Positions 7,947-18,200 of a stretch of 64,000 nucleotides of DNA are shown piece by piece; positions within the stretch are counted from its first letter, which is position 1, and each line of letters opens with the position of its first letter. This DNA is from an uncultured Ruminococcus sp. (lineage in GTDB: Bacteria; Bacillota; Clostridia; Oscillospirales; Acutalibacteraceae). Under the pieces are notes generated by a model. It ran no database searches, was not told where the DNA came from, and was given only the letters and a program-made list of their open reading frames with translations. A program made the position numbers and the translations under genes. Location: positions 197,856 through 261,855 of the forward strand of contig CATXZD010000001.1 of NCBI GenBank assembly GCA_958403905.1, given 5' to 3'.

Positions 7947-8750
7947 ATGTTCAGAGAACTTTTAAGAGCTTTAAAAATGCATAGAATTTTTATTGTTCAG
8001 GAAATAAAAAGATTTACCGAATACAAGGGCGACTTCCTTACGGGAGCAGTCGGCTTATTGCTTGCACAGCTATGCAATATAATTTTTATTTCGGTAATTT
8101 TCGGTCAGATTCCCGAGCTGATGGGCTGGAAATATAACGAGGTAATGTTTATCTACGGCTTTTCGCTGATTCCAAAGGCGATTGACCACTTGTTTTTTGA
8201 CAACCTCTGGGCGGTAGGCCATTTTATCGTACGCAAGGGCGACTTTGACAAATACCTTACACGTCCGATTAATCCGCTTTTTCACGTTATGGCTGAAAAA
8301 TTTCAGGTTGACGCATTCGGTGAAATGGTAATCGGAATTATTCTTTTATCCTGTTCGCTGCCGTCAATTGAGGTTCAGTGGGGAATAGGCAAGGTGTTGC
8401 TTGTTGCAGTTGCAATTATATTTGCGTCCTTCATTTATACGGGAATAAAAATCGGAACGTCGGCGATTGCATTCTGGACAAAGCGAAGCGGAAATATAAC
8501 ATTTATGTTCTATATGGTAAACGATTTTGTAAAGTACCCGATAGATATTTACAACAACGTAGTTCGTTCGGTGCTTACATATATTATACCCTTTGCTTTT
8601 ACTTCATATTTTCCGGCGTTATATTTTCTTACGGGAGAAAACCCTGTTTTCAACATAGGAATGACAATTGTTGTTGCAATTATTGTTATGGCAATCGGGA
8701 TACTTATTTGGAACAGAGGGATTAAAGCATACGAATCGGCAGGAAGTTGA
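7947..8750 (+). CDS. ABC-2 family permease (COG3694 type)
   Basis: 267 residues, six membrane segments. Internal motifs GDFDKYLTRPINPLFHVMAE and the neighbouring KRFTEYKGDF are characteristic of COG3694 permeases. It starts 4 bp after the preceding permease with a GGGAGG SD. It completes the exporter formed with the two upstream genes. Confidence 0.88.
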   Translation: MFRELLRALKMHRIFIVQEIKRFTEYKGDFLTGAVGLLLAQLCNIIFISVIFGQIPELMGWKYNEVMFIYGFSLIPKAIDHLFFDNLWAVGHFIVRKGDFDKYLTRPINPLFHVMAEKFQVDAFGEMVIGIILLSCSLPSIEVQWGIGKVLLVAVAIIFASFIYTGIKIGTSAIAFWTKRSGNITFMFYMVNDFVKYPIDIYNNVVRSVLTYIIPFAFTSYFPALYFLTGENPVFNIGMTIVVAIIVMAIGILIWNRGIKAYESAGS

Positions 8751-8756
8751 TGTAAT

Positions 8757-9620
8757 ATGATGGACTTTATATCTGATAATTTTATACTTTGTATAATCGC
8801 AGTTTATTTGCTGTTGGGAATGATAATGAGCATTAAGCTAAGAAATTCCGACATAAGAATTGCGCATAAATACGGCAAAAGCTTTGCGGAAGTTCCGTTT
8901 CGCATAAGGCACAAAATCCTGCTTAAGGGTAAGTGGGTGAAGATTCAGTACGCAGTAACATTTGTGCTGATTTATGCTGTGGTATGTGTAAGGCTTAACA
9001 ATATTTTTTCGCTGCCTCTGGCGGTGCTGACTGCGCTTCCGATTTCGTTTTTGTCTACGTTTGTTTTCTTTGAAGGCATACTTTTTGTGTCGGCGTTTGT
9101 GCGAAAGCTGATTTATGTAAACAGTGCGTCGCTTAATATTATGTTTTCATCAGTAATCTTTATTATAGCGGCGATTTGCTATTATTTTTTGACAAGGGAA
9201 AGTCTGGATTTTAATCAATTTTTACTGTCGCAGGCTTGTCTTGGCTGCTGCTACGTTATAATGCTGTTTGTGCTGATTATGGTTCTTAAAGAGGTTAACA
9301 GCGGCAGCAGTCTGATGACTTTCAGAAATTTCTGGAAATCGGCGTTTTTGACAATAATGCTCTTTATTGCTGTGCTGTCGCTTATGTCGTACGGTTGTCT
9401 GCTGTATAATGCAAATGCCTTTGACGGTGTTAAATTCGGTCTTGCAGATGTTTTTTACTATACGGTCATTACCTTTGCGACTGTGGGTTACGGTGATATT
9501 TCGCCTGTCGAATTGACGGCAAAGGCGGTGTCTGTATTAACGGTTGTTACGAGTATATTATGCATAACCGTTCTTCTCAGCGAGATTGCAGGGCTGAAAA
9601 AGAAGTCACACGATAATTAG
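8757..9620 (+). CDS. Two-helix potassium channel family protein
   Basis: 287 residues. Several N-terminal hydrophobic segments are followed by a C-terminal pore module: a helix near 200-217, a pore loop with the K+ selectivity filter T242-V-G-Y-G-D247, then a last helix near 255-278. The Ion_trans_2 channel assignment is firm from the filter. It is 6 bp behind the ABC permease gene and likely in the same operon, though a shared function is not evident. No RCK domain is present, so gating must come from elsewhere. A terminator follows. Confidence 0.88.
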   Translation: MMDFISDNFILCIIAVYLLLGMIMSIKLRNSDIRIAHKYGKSFAEVPFRIRHKILLKGKWVKIQYAVTFVLIYAVVCVRLNNIFSLPLAVLTALPISFLSTFVFFEGILFVSAFVRKLIYVNSASLNIMFSSVIFIIAAICYYFLTRESLDFNQFLLSQACLGCCYVIMLFVLIMVLKEVNSGSSLMTFRNFWKSAFLTIMLFIAVLSLMSYGCLLYNANAFDGVKFGLADVFYYTVITFATVGYGDISPVELTAKAVSVLTVVTSILCITVLLSEIAGLKKKSHDN

Positions 9621-9689
9621 TCATCTTATTTATCGGAAACTGATGCAACAAAGTGTCATTATGCCGTATTTGGATATTTTAAACAAAAA

Positions 9690-9725
9690 GCGTTCGCAAA
9701 GTTTGGCTTGCGGACGCTCTTTTTA
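9690..9725 (+). terminator. Intrinsic terminator after channel gene
   Basis: AGCGTTCGCAA and TTGCGGACGCT pair (one wobble) around AGTTTGGC, followed by CTTTTT. Confidence 0.88.
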
Positions 9726-9817
9726 TTCTTAAATAGAAATATGTATTGATGAATAGTTGATAGAATATAATTAACGCACTATACGAATTTTAGTGTATAT
9801 TTATAAGAGGTGAGATT

Positions 9818-12800
9818 ATGAAATTCAGAAAACCATTATCGTTATTGCTCTCTGCGGCAATGATTACGGGTATGGCTTCGTTTGCAGCTAATGCTGTAGT
9901 AACAAATGATTCTGCGGTTTCGGCAGGAAGTTACTACAATGCAAGCTATCTCGAAAACTACGCCAACAGCGCATATAACGAAAAGGGTCTTGGAGCTGTT
10001 TACAGCAAGGCATCAACAACATGGAAAACTTGGTCGCCTGAGGCTTCCTCTGTGAGTGTTAAGCTTTACAAAACAGGCTCCGACAGCGAACCGGGTGCAG
10101 GTGTAATCGGAACATATCCGCTTACCAAAAACAGCACTACGGGTGTTTGGACAAGCACTCTTTCGGGAGATTACAAGAATGTTTACTACACATACCTTGT
10201 AACGGTAAACGGTTCAACAAAAGAAACTCAGGACGTTTATTCAAAGGCAGTCGGCGTAAACGGCAACCGTTCGATGGTTGTTGATCTTGACTCAACTGAC
10301 CCCGACGGCTGGAACACTGACAAACACGTTCTCTTTGACAGCGCATCAGAGGCTGTTGTCTGGGAGGTTCACGTTCGTGACTTCTCGGCATCAAAAACCT
10401 CAGGCGTAAGCCCTGAAAATCAGGGCAAGTATCTTGCGTTTGCCGACGGCGGCACAACCCTTAATTCCGACACAAGCGCAAATGCTGTTTCAACGGGAAT
10501 CGACTACCTTGTTGAGCAGGGAATCAACTGCGTGCAGCTTATGCCGGTTTATGACTTCCAGTCGGTTGACGAGTCAATCGCAAGCTCTTCTTCAAACCGC
10601 AACTGGGGTTATGACCCTCAAAACTACAACGTTCCCGAGGGTTCGTATTCATCAGACGCATACAACGGCAATACAAGAATTACCGAGTTTAAGCAGATGG
10701 TTCAGGCTCTCCATGACAGAGAAATCTCGGTTGTAATGGACGTTGTTTATAACCATACATATACTACCGACGGATCGTGCTTCTCAAAGACGGTTCCGGG
10801 TTACTATTACAGAAAAACTTCTTCAAGCGCATACTCAAACGGCTCAGGTTGCGGAAATGAAACCGCGTCAGATAAGCTGATGTACAGAAAGTATATGATT
10901 GAGTCAATTAAGTACTGGGCTGAGGAATACCACATTGACGGCTTCCGTTTTGACCTTATGGGTATTCACGATGTTACAACGATGAATACAATCCGCAGTG
11001 AGCTTGACAATCTCTATTCTGACGGTTCGGGCAAGAAAATCCTTATGTACGGCGAACCGTGGACAGGCGGCACTGTTGCAATTTCCGACGGCTGCTCACA
11101 GTCAAGGGCTTCTTCACTTGACGCAAGAGTAGGTATGTTCTGCGACACCTACCGTGACGCTATTAAGGGAGACACAAACGGCGCAGGAAAAGGATATATT
11201 CAGGGCGACACCGGTAAAACAGGAAACGTAGTAAACGGCGTCAAGGGTAAGTGCTTCAATGCAAAGGCTCCTTCGCAGACAATTGCCTATGCCGACGCTC
11301 ACGATAACTTGATTTTATGGGATAAGATTGTAAAGAGCAACGGCTCGTCAAGCTGGAACTCAACTTCTTCATCATTTAAAGATCAGCTTAAAGGTGCTAT
11401 GGCGCTTCTTATGACCTCTCAGGGCATTCCGTTTATGACTGCCGGTTCGGAATTCTGCCGTACAAAGCAGGGTGACCACAACAGCTACAAATCAAGTGAT
11501 TCAATCAACGCTATAGATTGGAATAGAGTAAAGACCTACTCTGATGTATCAGCATATTATAAAGGTCTGCTTGAAATCAGAGAGCACTACACACCAATGA
11601 AGAGCAGTTCGTTCAGTACACCAAGCTTCCAGTCAAGTTACGGCTATGTTGTAGCATATACATATTCAAACAGCAAGTCTGATGAATGGGGCAAGGTTTG
11701 TGTTCTTGTCAACAGCGGCACACAGGGTTACTCAATTAACCTTGACGGCAGCGGCTGGACAATAGTTGCAAACGGTACAAGCGCAGGTCTCAAGAGCCTT
11801 GGCACGGTTTCGGGAAGCAGCTATACAATCCCTGCAAGAAGCAGTGCTGTTCTCGTTCAAAGTTCAACGTTCTCTCGCCTTAAAAACACAGAAACAAAAT
11901 ACGGAAAACTCACAGTTAAACACATTGACGAAAACGGCAAGGTTTTAAAGACGGCAACTGCAAAATACAGGGACGGCTCTACTTACCGTGCACTTCCCGA
12001 CAGCACAATCCTCTTTGACCACGCTCTTAAGAGCACAGAGGGCGCAACTTCGGGCAAGGTTGTCGGCGGAAATAATTACAGCGTGACCTTTGTTTACAGC
12101 TCCTCAGGCATTGAGTCGGGTTACCTTACCGTTAAGTATGTAAACAGCAAGGGTACTGCAATCAAGGACGAGGCAAGCTATCACCTCAGAGCAGGCGACA
12201 GCTACGAAATTCCTTCTGCAGCAATTCAGGGCTATCAGCTTGACGTTGACAAGTATCCTGCCGAAAGCTACGGCACATTCGGAGGCAGCGACAAGACAAT
12301 CACGTTTACTTATAAAGACCTTGACAACACTTCTTCAAAAGTTCACTATTACAAATCAAACAGCTGGTCTGACGTTCGCTGCTATGCTTACACAGACGGC
12401 GGCGACGAGCCAAACGGTGCTTGGGCTAGCGCAACAAAAATGACAAGCGAGGGCAATAACTGGTATGTATGTACAGTTCCTGCTTCAAGCGCATATGTAA
12501 TGTTCCATCCGACATCAGGAAGTGATCAGGAACCCGGATCGGGCGAACAGGGATATCCTGTTTCGGGCGAAGCATGGATTCAGAACAAGACATTAACCTT
12601 CAGCAGTAAGGTTGTCACCAGCCACATTGATCTTGCAACAGGTAAGAAAATTGCTGCTGATGTTGTTGACAGCCAGGCAAAAACTACAAGTTCAAGCTCA
12701 TACACAACATCTGCACTTGCAGGCAAAGACGTAATTACTCCTCCGAATGCACGCGGAAACTACTCGGCAGGTGTTATAAATGTTGTTTATCTTTATAAAT

Positions 12801-13570
12801 CATCAGAGCCTGTAACAACAGCGCCGCCTGTAACAACTGCACCTCCCGTTACAACAACACCTCCCACAACAACACCGCCTGTTACAACAGTACCTGCGAC
12901 AACAGCTCCGCCTGTTGGAAAGGTGCTTATAGGCGATGCAAATGATGATGGTGTTATTACAATCACAGATGCATCGGTAATTCAGAAATATTTGAGCGAA
13001 ATGATTGTATTTTCCAAAAGACAGGAAATTGCATCGGATTGCGACGGCGACGGTGAAGTCGGAATTAAAGACGCTACACTTATTCAAATGTACTGTGCAG
13101 AGTATGAAAATACAGGAAACATCGGCAATTATGTCGGCGGAGTAGATGAAACAACAGCTCCTATAGTTACCACGGCTCCTGTAACAACAGCACCTCATAC
13201 CACACAGCCAACAACAGCACCGCCAACTACCCAGCCCACAACGGCACCGACAACTACTGCCCCCACCCCCTCTACCTATACAGTTAAGTTTTCAAACTCG
13301 CAGCGTTGGAGCGGAACAATCTACTGCTACTATTGGACAGACGGTGAAGACGCACCCGTTGAATGGCCGGGAACAAAGATGACATTTGTAGAGAATAACG
13401 ATTACGGCGAGGCTGTTTATTCGGTCAAAGTACCGTCGGATGCTGATTATATTATCTTTAACAACAATAACAGCCAGACGGTTGACATTCCGTTTGACGG
13501 TTCTGAGCTGAATTTCTACGCAAAATCAGATATTGATTCCAAATGGCATCATCTCTACGGAACTTGGTAA
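9818..13570 (+). CDS. Secreted dockerin-bearing type I pullulanase (GH13) with starch-binding modules
   Basis: 1250 residues. A signal peptide covers about 1-26. A CBM48-like domain (~45-145) leads into a GH13 catalytic domain (~155-590) with the pullulanase motif N262-W-G-Y-D-P-Q268, DVVYNH near 307, nucleophile D379 in GFRFD, acid E413 in GEPW, and D496 in the AHDN region. MucBP-like repeats (~690-830, ~925-995) surround a CBM26-like module (~835-920). A Thr/Pro linker precedes a dockerin (~1036-1100; calcium-loop repeats GDANDDG at 1039 and DCDGDG at 1074), then a second Thr/Pro linker and a terminal CBM26-like module (~1160-1250). It debranches alpha-1,6 links of starch or pullulan outside the cell and, through the dockerin, should dock on a cohesin scaffold as in R. 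bromii amylosomes. No cohesin gene is in the window. Confidence 0.93.
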   Translation: MKFRKPLSLLLSAAMITGMASFAANAVVTNDSAVSAGSYYNASYLENYANSAYNEKGLGAVYSKASTTWKTWSPEASSVSVKLYKTGSDSEPGAGVIGTYPLTKNSTTGVWTSTLSGDYKNVYYTYLVTVNGSTKETQDVYSKAVGVNGNRSMVVDLDSTDPDGWNTDKHVLFDSASEAVVWEVHVRDFSASKTSGVSPENQGKYLAFADGGTTLNSDTSANAVSTGIDYLVEQGINCVQLMPVYDFQSVDESIASSSSNRNWGYDPQNYNVPEGSYSSDAYNGNTRITEFKQMVQALHDREISVVMDVVYNHTYTTDGSCFSKTVPGYYYRKTSSSAYSNGSGCGNETASDKLMYRKYMIESIKYWAEEYHIDGFRFDLMGIHDVTTMNTIRSELDNLYSDGSGKKILMYGEPWTGGTVAISDGCSQSRASSLDARVGMFCDTYRDAIKGDTNGAGKGYIQGDTGKTGNVVNGVKGKCFNAKAPSQTIAYADAHDNLILWDKIVKSNGSSSWNSTSSSFKDQLKGAMALLMTSQGIPFMTAGSEFCRTKQGDHNSYKSSDSINAIDWNRVKTYSDVSAYYKGLLEIREHYTPMKSSSFSTPSFQSSYGYVVAYTYSNSKSDEWGKVCVLVNSGTQGYSINLDGSGWTIVANGTSAGLKSLGTVSGSSYTIPARSSAVLVQSSTFSRLKNTETKYGKLTVKHIDENGKVLKTATAKYRDGSTYRALPDSTILFDHALKSTEGATSGKVVGGNNYSVTFVYSSSGIESGYLTVKYVNSKGTAIKDEASYHLRAGDSYEIPSAAIQGYQLDVDKYPAESYGTFGGSDKTITFTYKDLDNTSSKVHYYKSNSWSDVRCYAYTDGGDEPNGAWASATKMTSEGNNWYVCTVPASSAYVMFHPTSGSDQEPGSGEQGYPVSGEAWIQNKTLTFSSKVVTSHIDLATGKKIAADVVDSQAKTTSSSSYTTSALAGKDVITPPNARGNYSAGVINVVYLYKSSEPVTTAPPVTTAPPVTTTPPTTTPPVTTVPATTAPPVGKVLIGDANDDGVITITDASVIQKYLSEMIVFSKRQEIASDCDGDGEVGIKDATLIQMYCAEYENTGNIGNYVGGVDETTAPIVTTAPVTTAPHTTQPTTAPPTTQPTTAPTTTAPTPSTYTVKFSNSQRWSGTIYCYYWTDGEDAPVEWPGTKMTFVENNDYGEAVYSVKVPSDADYIIFNNNNSQTVDIPFDGSELNFYAKSDIDSKWHHLYGTW

Positions 13571-13596
13571 CAGATTTATAGAAATCTTATAAAATC

Positions 13597-13626
13597 AGGC
13601 GGACTGCTTTTCGGCAGTCCGCTTTG
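13597..13626 (+). terminator. Intrinsic terminator after pullulanase
   Basis: GCGGACTGC / GCAGTCCGC stem with a TTTTCG loop, followed by TTT. Confidence 0.8.
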
Positions 13627-13689
13627 ATATAGATTAATACTGTATTATTTTATAGTTGAGGATATTAAATGCAAAAATTAGAATTCTTA

Positions 13690-13746
13690 TATTAATTAAA
13701 ACAGAACGGTCGGGAACCCGCTTTATAGCGATGTTCCGACCGTTCT
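13690..13746 (-). terminator. Intrinsic terminator of the gltB-gltD operon
   Basis: Inverted repeat AGAACGGTCGGGA / TTCCGACCGTTCT (13703-13746). Read on the minus strand it lies about 30 bp past the gltD stop and is followed by TTTTAATT. Confidence 0.8.
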
Positions 13747-13774
13747 ACTCAATTTGCCTGCCGAGGCACTTGGC

Positions 13775-15259
13775 TTATAGATTTGTGTATCCCATAAGAC
13801 TTTCGTCTACTTCTCTTGCAACATCTCTGCCCTCACGGATTGCCCATACTACAAGTGACTGACCTCTGTGCATATCGCCTGCGGTAAAGATGTTTTCAAC
13901 ATTCGTCTTGAATGAGTTTTCGGGTGTTGCAACATTTGTTCTTGCGTTTGTTTCAACACCGAATGCCTTGGTAACGTAGCTTTCACTGCCGAGGAAGCCT
14001 GCCGCAATCAGCACAAGCTCAACGTCAACGCTGTACTCCGAACCTTCGACTTCTTTCATCATCATTCTGCCTGTTTTTTTGTCCTTTTCGGGTGTAAGCT
14101 TAACCAGTACGGCGCTTTTGAGATTGCCGTTTTTGTCCTTGACAAATTCCTTGACGGTAGTCTGATAAACTCTGGGGTCGTGGCCGAATACCTCAATAGC
14201 CTCTTCCTGACCGTAGTCTGTTTTGCAGACCATAGGCCATTGCGGCCACGGGTTGTTCTCCGTCCTTTCATCGGGGAGCTTGGGCATCATTTCAAGCTGT
14301 AACACCGATTTAGCACCGTGTCTTATGCTTGTGCCCACACAGTCGTTGCCTGTGTCGCCGCCGCCGATTACCATTACGTTCTTGCCCTTTGCAGAAATAT
14401 ATGTTCCGTCCTTTAAATCGTTGTCAAGAAGCGACTTTGTTGTAGATTTCAGGAAGTCAACGGCAAAGTAAATTCCGTTTGCATCTCTGCCCGGAACTTT
14501 TATATCTCTCGGATTTGAAGCTCCGCAGGCGAGAATTACCCTGTCGTATTCCTTTAAAAGCTCAGGTGCTTTTACGTCCTTGCCGACATTGACATTTGTT
14601 TTAAATTCAATGCCCTCTTCTTTCATAATATCAACCTTGCGGTCAATAACGTGCTTTTCAAGCTTCATATTAGGAATGCCGTACATCAGCAGTCCGCCGA
14701 TTCGGTCACTGCGCTCAAAAACAGTTACCGAGTGTCCTCGTCTGTTGAGCTGATCAGCGGCGGCAAGTCCTGAAGGACCCGAACCGATAACGGCAATCTT
14801 CTTGCCTGTTCTTACCTTTGGCGGGTGCGGAGCGGCAAAACCCTCGACATAAGCATTTTCTATAATACCGTACTCGTTAGCCTTTACCGTAACAGCGTCG
14901 CCGTTTGCACCGCAGGTGCAAGCCTTTTCGCACAGTGCAGGACATACGCGTGAAGTAAATTCGGGAAAGTTGTTTGTAAGTTTAAGTCGGTTGTATGCCT
15001 GTTCCCATGCATTTTTATAGATGAGGTCATTCCACTCGGGAATAAGATTGTTAAGCGGACAACCCGAATATGCGTTGCCTATTTTCATTCCCGACTGGCA
15101 GAACGGTACGCCGCATTCCATACAGCGTGCGCCTTGCTTTGACTGTTCCTCTTTTGACAGTGGTTCGTGGAACTCATCATAATTTTTAATACGTTCTTTA
15201 ACGGAGAATGCGGGAGCGTCCTCACGTTTATAATCCATAAATCCGGTTGGTTTTCCCAT
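13775..15259 (-). CDS. gltD: Glutamate synthase small subunit (NADPH-dependent)
   Basis: 494 residues, the usual GltD size. The N-terminal cysteine-rich part for two 4Fe-4S clusters is present (CMECGVPFC and CPALCEKACTCG), then an FAD site GSGPSGLAAADQL (~152) and an NAD(P)H site GGGDTGNDC (~300). It passes electrons from NADPH through FAD and Fe-S centres to GltB, which makes glutamate from 2-oxoglutarate and glutamine. It is 14 bp behind gltB on the minus strand, with a GGAGGAG SD. It works with the divergent glutamine synthetase as the GS-GOGAT cycle. Confidence 0.96.
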   Translation of the reverse strand: MGKPTGFMDYKREDAPAFSVKERIKNYDEFHEPLSKEEQSKQGARCMECGVPFCQSGMKIGNAYSGCPLNNLIPEWNDLIYKNAWEQAYNRLKLTNNFPEFTSRVCPALCEKACTCGANGDAVTVKANEYGIIENAYVEGFAAPHPPKVRTGKKIAVIGSGPSGLAAADQLNRRGHSVTVFERSDRIGGLLMYGIPNMKLEKHVIDRKVDIMKEEGIEFKTNVNVGKDVKAPELLKEYDRVILACGASNPRDIKVPGRDANGIYFAVDFLKSTTKSLLDNDLKDGTYISAKGKNVMVIGGGDTGNDCVGTSIRHGAKSVLQLEMMPKLPDERTENNPWPQWPMVCKTDYGQEEAIEVFGHDPRVYQTTVKEFVKDKNGNLKSAVLVKLTPEKDKKTGRMMMKEVEGSEYSVDVELVLIAAGFLGSESYVTKAFGVETNARTNVATPENSFKTNVENIFTAGDMHRGQSLVVWAIREGRDVAREVDESLMGYTNL

Positions 15260-15273
15260 TGCTGTTCTCCTCC

Positions 15274-18200
15274 TTATTTGTTGTGGATAATCTGATAGAA
15301 AGCTTCAATTCTTGCCTGCTCGTTGCTCATACCCTTTTCTTCGTTTACGGCGATTGCAGACATCATTTTCTTGTAGTCGTGTGGGATAATTCTCTTGAAC
15401 TTAGGCAGATAATCGTCAAAATTGTCAAGAATATCTTTACCCTTTTTGGAATTGGTAGCCTTAACGTGCTCTTCAATAAGCTCTTTAAGCTCGAGAATTT
15501 CGTACTTCTCGGTTACTTCTGAGAACAGCACCATTTCCTTGTTGAGCTTGGTGTATAAATCTCTGTCCTCGTCAAGAACATACGCGACACCGCCCGACAT
15601 ACCTGCGGCAAAGTTTTTTCCCGTTTTGCCGATAACAACAACACGACCGCCCGTCATATATTCACAGCCGTGGTCGCCGACGCCCTCAACAACAGCAGTA
15701 GCGCCCGAGTTTCTTACGCAGAAACGTTCGCCTGCAACGCCGTTGATAAATGCCTTGCCGCTTGTTGCGCCGTAGAGTGATACGTTACCTATGATAATGT
15801 TCTCATCAGCCTCAAATGTTGAGTCCTTTGGAGGATAAACAACAAGCTTACCGCCTGAAAGTCCCTTGCCAAAGTAGTCGTTGCTGTCGCCGACAAGCTC
15901 AAGTGTAAGACCGTTGGGGATAAATGCACCGAAGCTCTGACCGCCCGAGCCGTTGCAGATTACCTTGAATGTGTCGTCTGCGAGGGTGTTGTAGTATTTT
16001 TTGGTGATTTCAGAACCGAAAATAGTACCAAAGGAACGGTCTGTGTTCTTTACGTTGATTTCAATTGTCTTATTAGTGCCTTTTGCAAGAGCAGACTTGA
16101 ATTCCTTGAGAAGAACTTTTTCGTCAAGAGTTTCCTCAAGTTTAAAGTCGTATTTACTCTTTTTATTATATTCAATTTTCTCATTTGCAAAGCCGCAGTT
16201 GAGAATGTTTGAAAGGTCAACTTCCGAAGCCTTGCCCTCAATGCCGTCCTTGGGTTTGATAAGGTCAATTCTGCCGACAAGCTCGTCAACGGTTTTTACA
16301 CCGAGCTTTGACATATATTCTCTTAACTCATTTGCAATAAAGAGCATAAAGTTTTCAACATATTCGGGTTTGCCCATAAACTTTTTGCGAAGCTCGGGGT
16401 TCTGTGTTGCAACGCCGAACGGACAAGTGTCGAGGTTGCATACCCTCATCATGGCACAGCCGAGGGTTACAAGCGGAGCAGTAGCAAAGCCATATTCCTC
16501 TGCACCGAGGATAGCTGCAATTGCAACGTCCCGTCCTGTCATAAGCTTACCGTCGGTTTCAATTACAACCTTGTTGCGCAAATCGTTCATAATGAGAGTC
16601 TGATGAGCTTCGGCAAGACCGAGTTCCCACGGCAGACCTGCATTGTAGATTGAATTTCTCGGAGCGGCGCCCGTACCGCCGTCGTAGCCTGAAATAAGGA
16701 TTACGCCTGCGCCTGCTTTTGCAACACCTGCGGCAACAGTACCTACGCCGCATTCCGAAACAAGCTTAACAGAGATTCTTGCGTCTTTGTTTGCATTTTT
16801 AAGGTCGTAAATAAGCTGTGCAAGGTCCTCAATTGAATAAATATCGTGGTGTGGCGGAGGAGAAATAAGCGATACACCGGGGGTTGAGTGACGTGTTTTT
16901 GCAATCCACGGATAAACCTTTTTACCCGGAAGGTGACCGCCCTCGCCGGGCTTTGCGCCCTGAGCCATCTTAATCTGAATTTCATCGGCTGAGGTGAGGT
17001 ATCGTGAGGTTACGCCGAAACGTCCCGAAGCAACCTGTTTGATTGCAGAACATCTGTTTTCAGCCGTGCCCTTTGTTTCAAGGCGTTCAAGGCTTTCGCC
17101 GCCCTCTCCCGAATTTGATTTACCGTGAAGCCTGTTCATTGCAATTGCAAGAGCCTCGTGAGCTTCTTGAGAAATAGAGCCGTAGGACATTGCGCCCGTC
17201 TTGAAACGCTTTACGATTGAATCAACGCTTTCAACCTCTTCAAGCGGAACGGGATTTTCAGCATAATTAAAGTCAAAAAGACCTCTTATACTTACGGGAT
17301 CCATTTCGTCGGAAATCATATGTGAATACTTTTTGTAAAGCTCATAGTTGTTTGTGCGTGTAGCTATTTGAAGAGTGTGTATTGTCTGCGGATTGTAGAG
17401 GTGTTCCTCCTTGCCGCTTCTAAACTTGTGGCTGCCGCGCGATTCAAGCTCGGTTGAGGTGCTCAGACCAAGTGGGTCGAAAGCAGAAGTGTGGAGCTTA
17501 TCTACGTTTTGCTCAATATCTTTAATTGTGATGCCGCCGATTCTGCTTACTGTGTCGGTGAAGTATTCATCAATTACGTCCTTGCTGATACCGATAGCCT
17601 CAAAAATCTGCGAGCCTTGATATGATTGGATAGTTGAAATACCCATTTTTGACGCTATTTTGACAATTCCGTGTAATACTGCGTTGTTGTAATCGTCAAC
17701 AGCGGCATAGTAGTCCTTGTCAAGCAGGTCATCGTTTATCAACTCGTGGATTGTTTCCTGCGCAAGATAGGGGTTGATTGCGCTTGCACCATATCCGAGC
17801 AGTGTTGCAAAGTGGTGAACTTCTCTTGGCTCACCGCTTTCAAGAACGATTGCAAGAGAGGTTCTTTTTTTGGTAGCAACAAGGTGCTGGTGAACTGCGG
17901 AAACTGCAAGCAGAGAGGGAATAGCAAGGTGATTTTCGTCAACACCTCTGTCCGAAAGAATAAGAATGTTTGCGCCGTCGTTGTAAGCTTTGTCACATTC
18001 AATAAATAATCTCTTTACCGCTTTTGAAAGTCTTGTGTTCTTATAGTAGAGTATCGGAATAACTGCAACCTTAAAGCCCTTGATATGCATATTCTTGAGC
18101 TTTAGAATATCGGTTGAAGTGAGAATCGGGTTATGAATTTTCATAACCTTGCAGTTTTCAGGCTTTTCTTCAAGGATGTTTCCGTCCTCGCCGATATAAA

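Noticed and set aside
12803..13198. 131-codon minus-strand Cys/Arg-rich frame
   Set aside because: It is the complement of the Thr/Pro linkers of the pullulanase; the cysteine richness comes from the repeated ACA/GCA codons.
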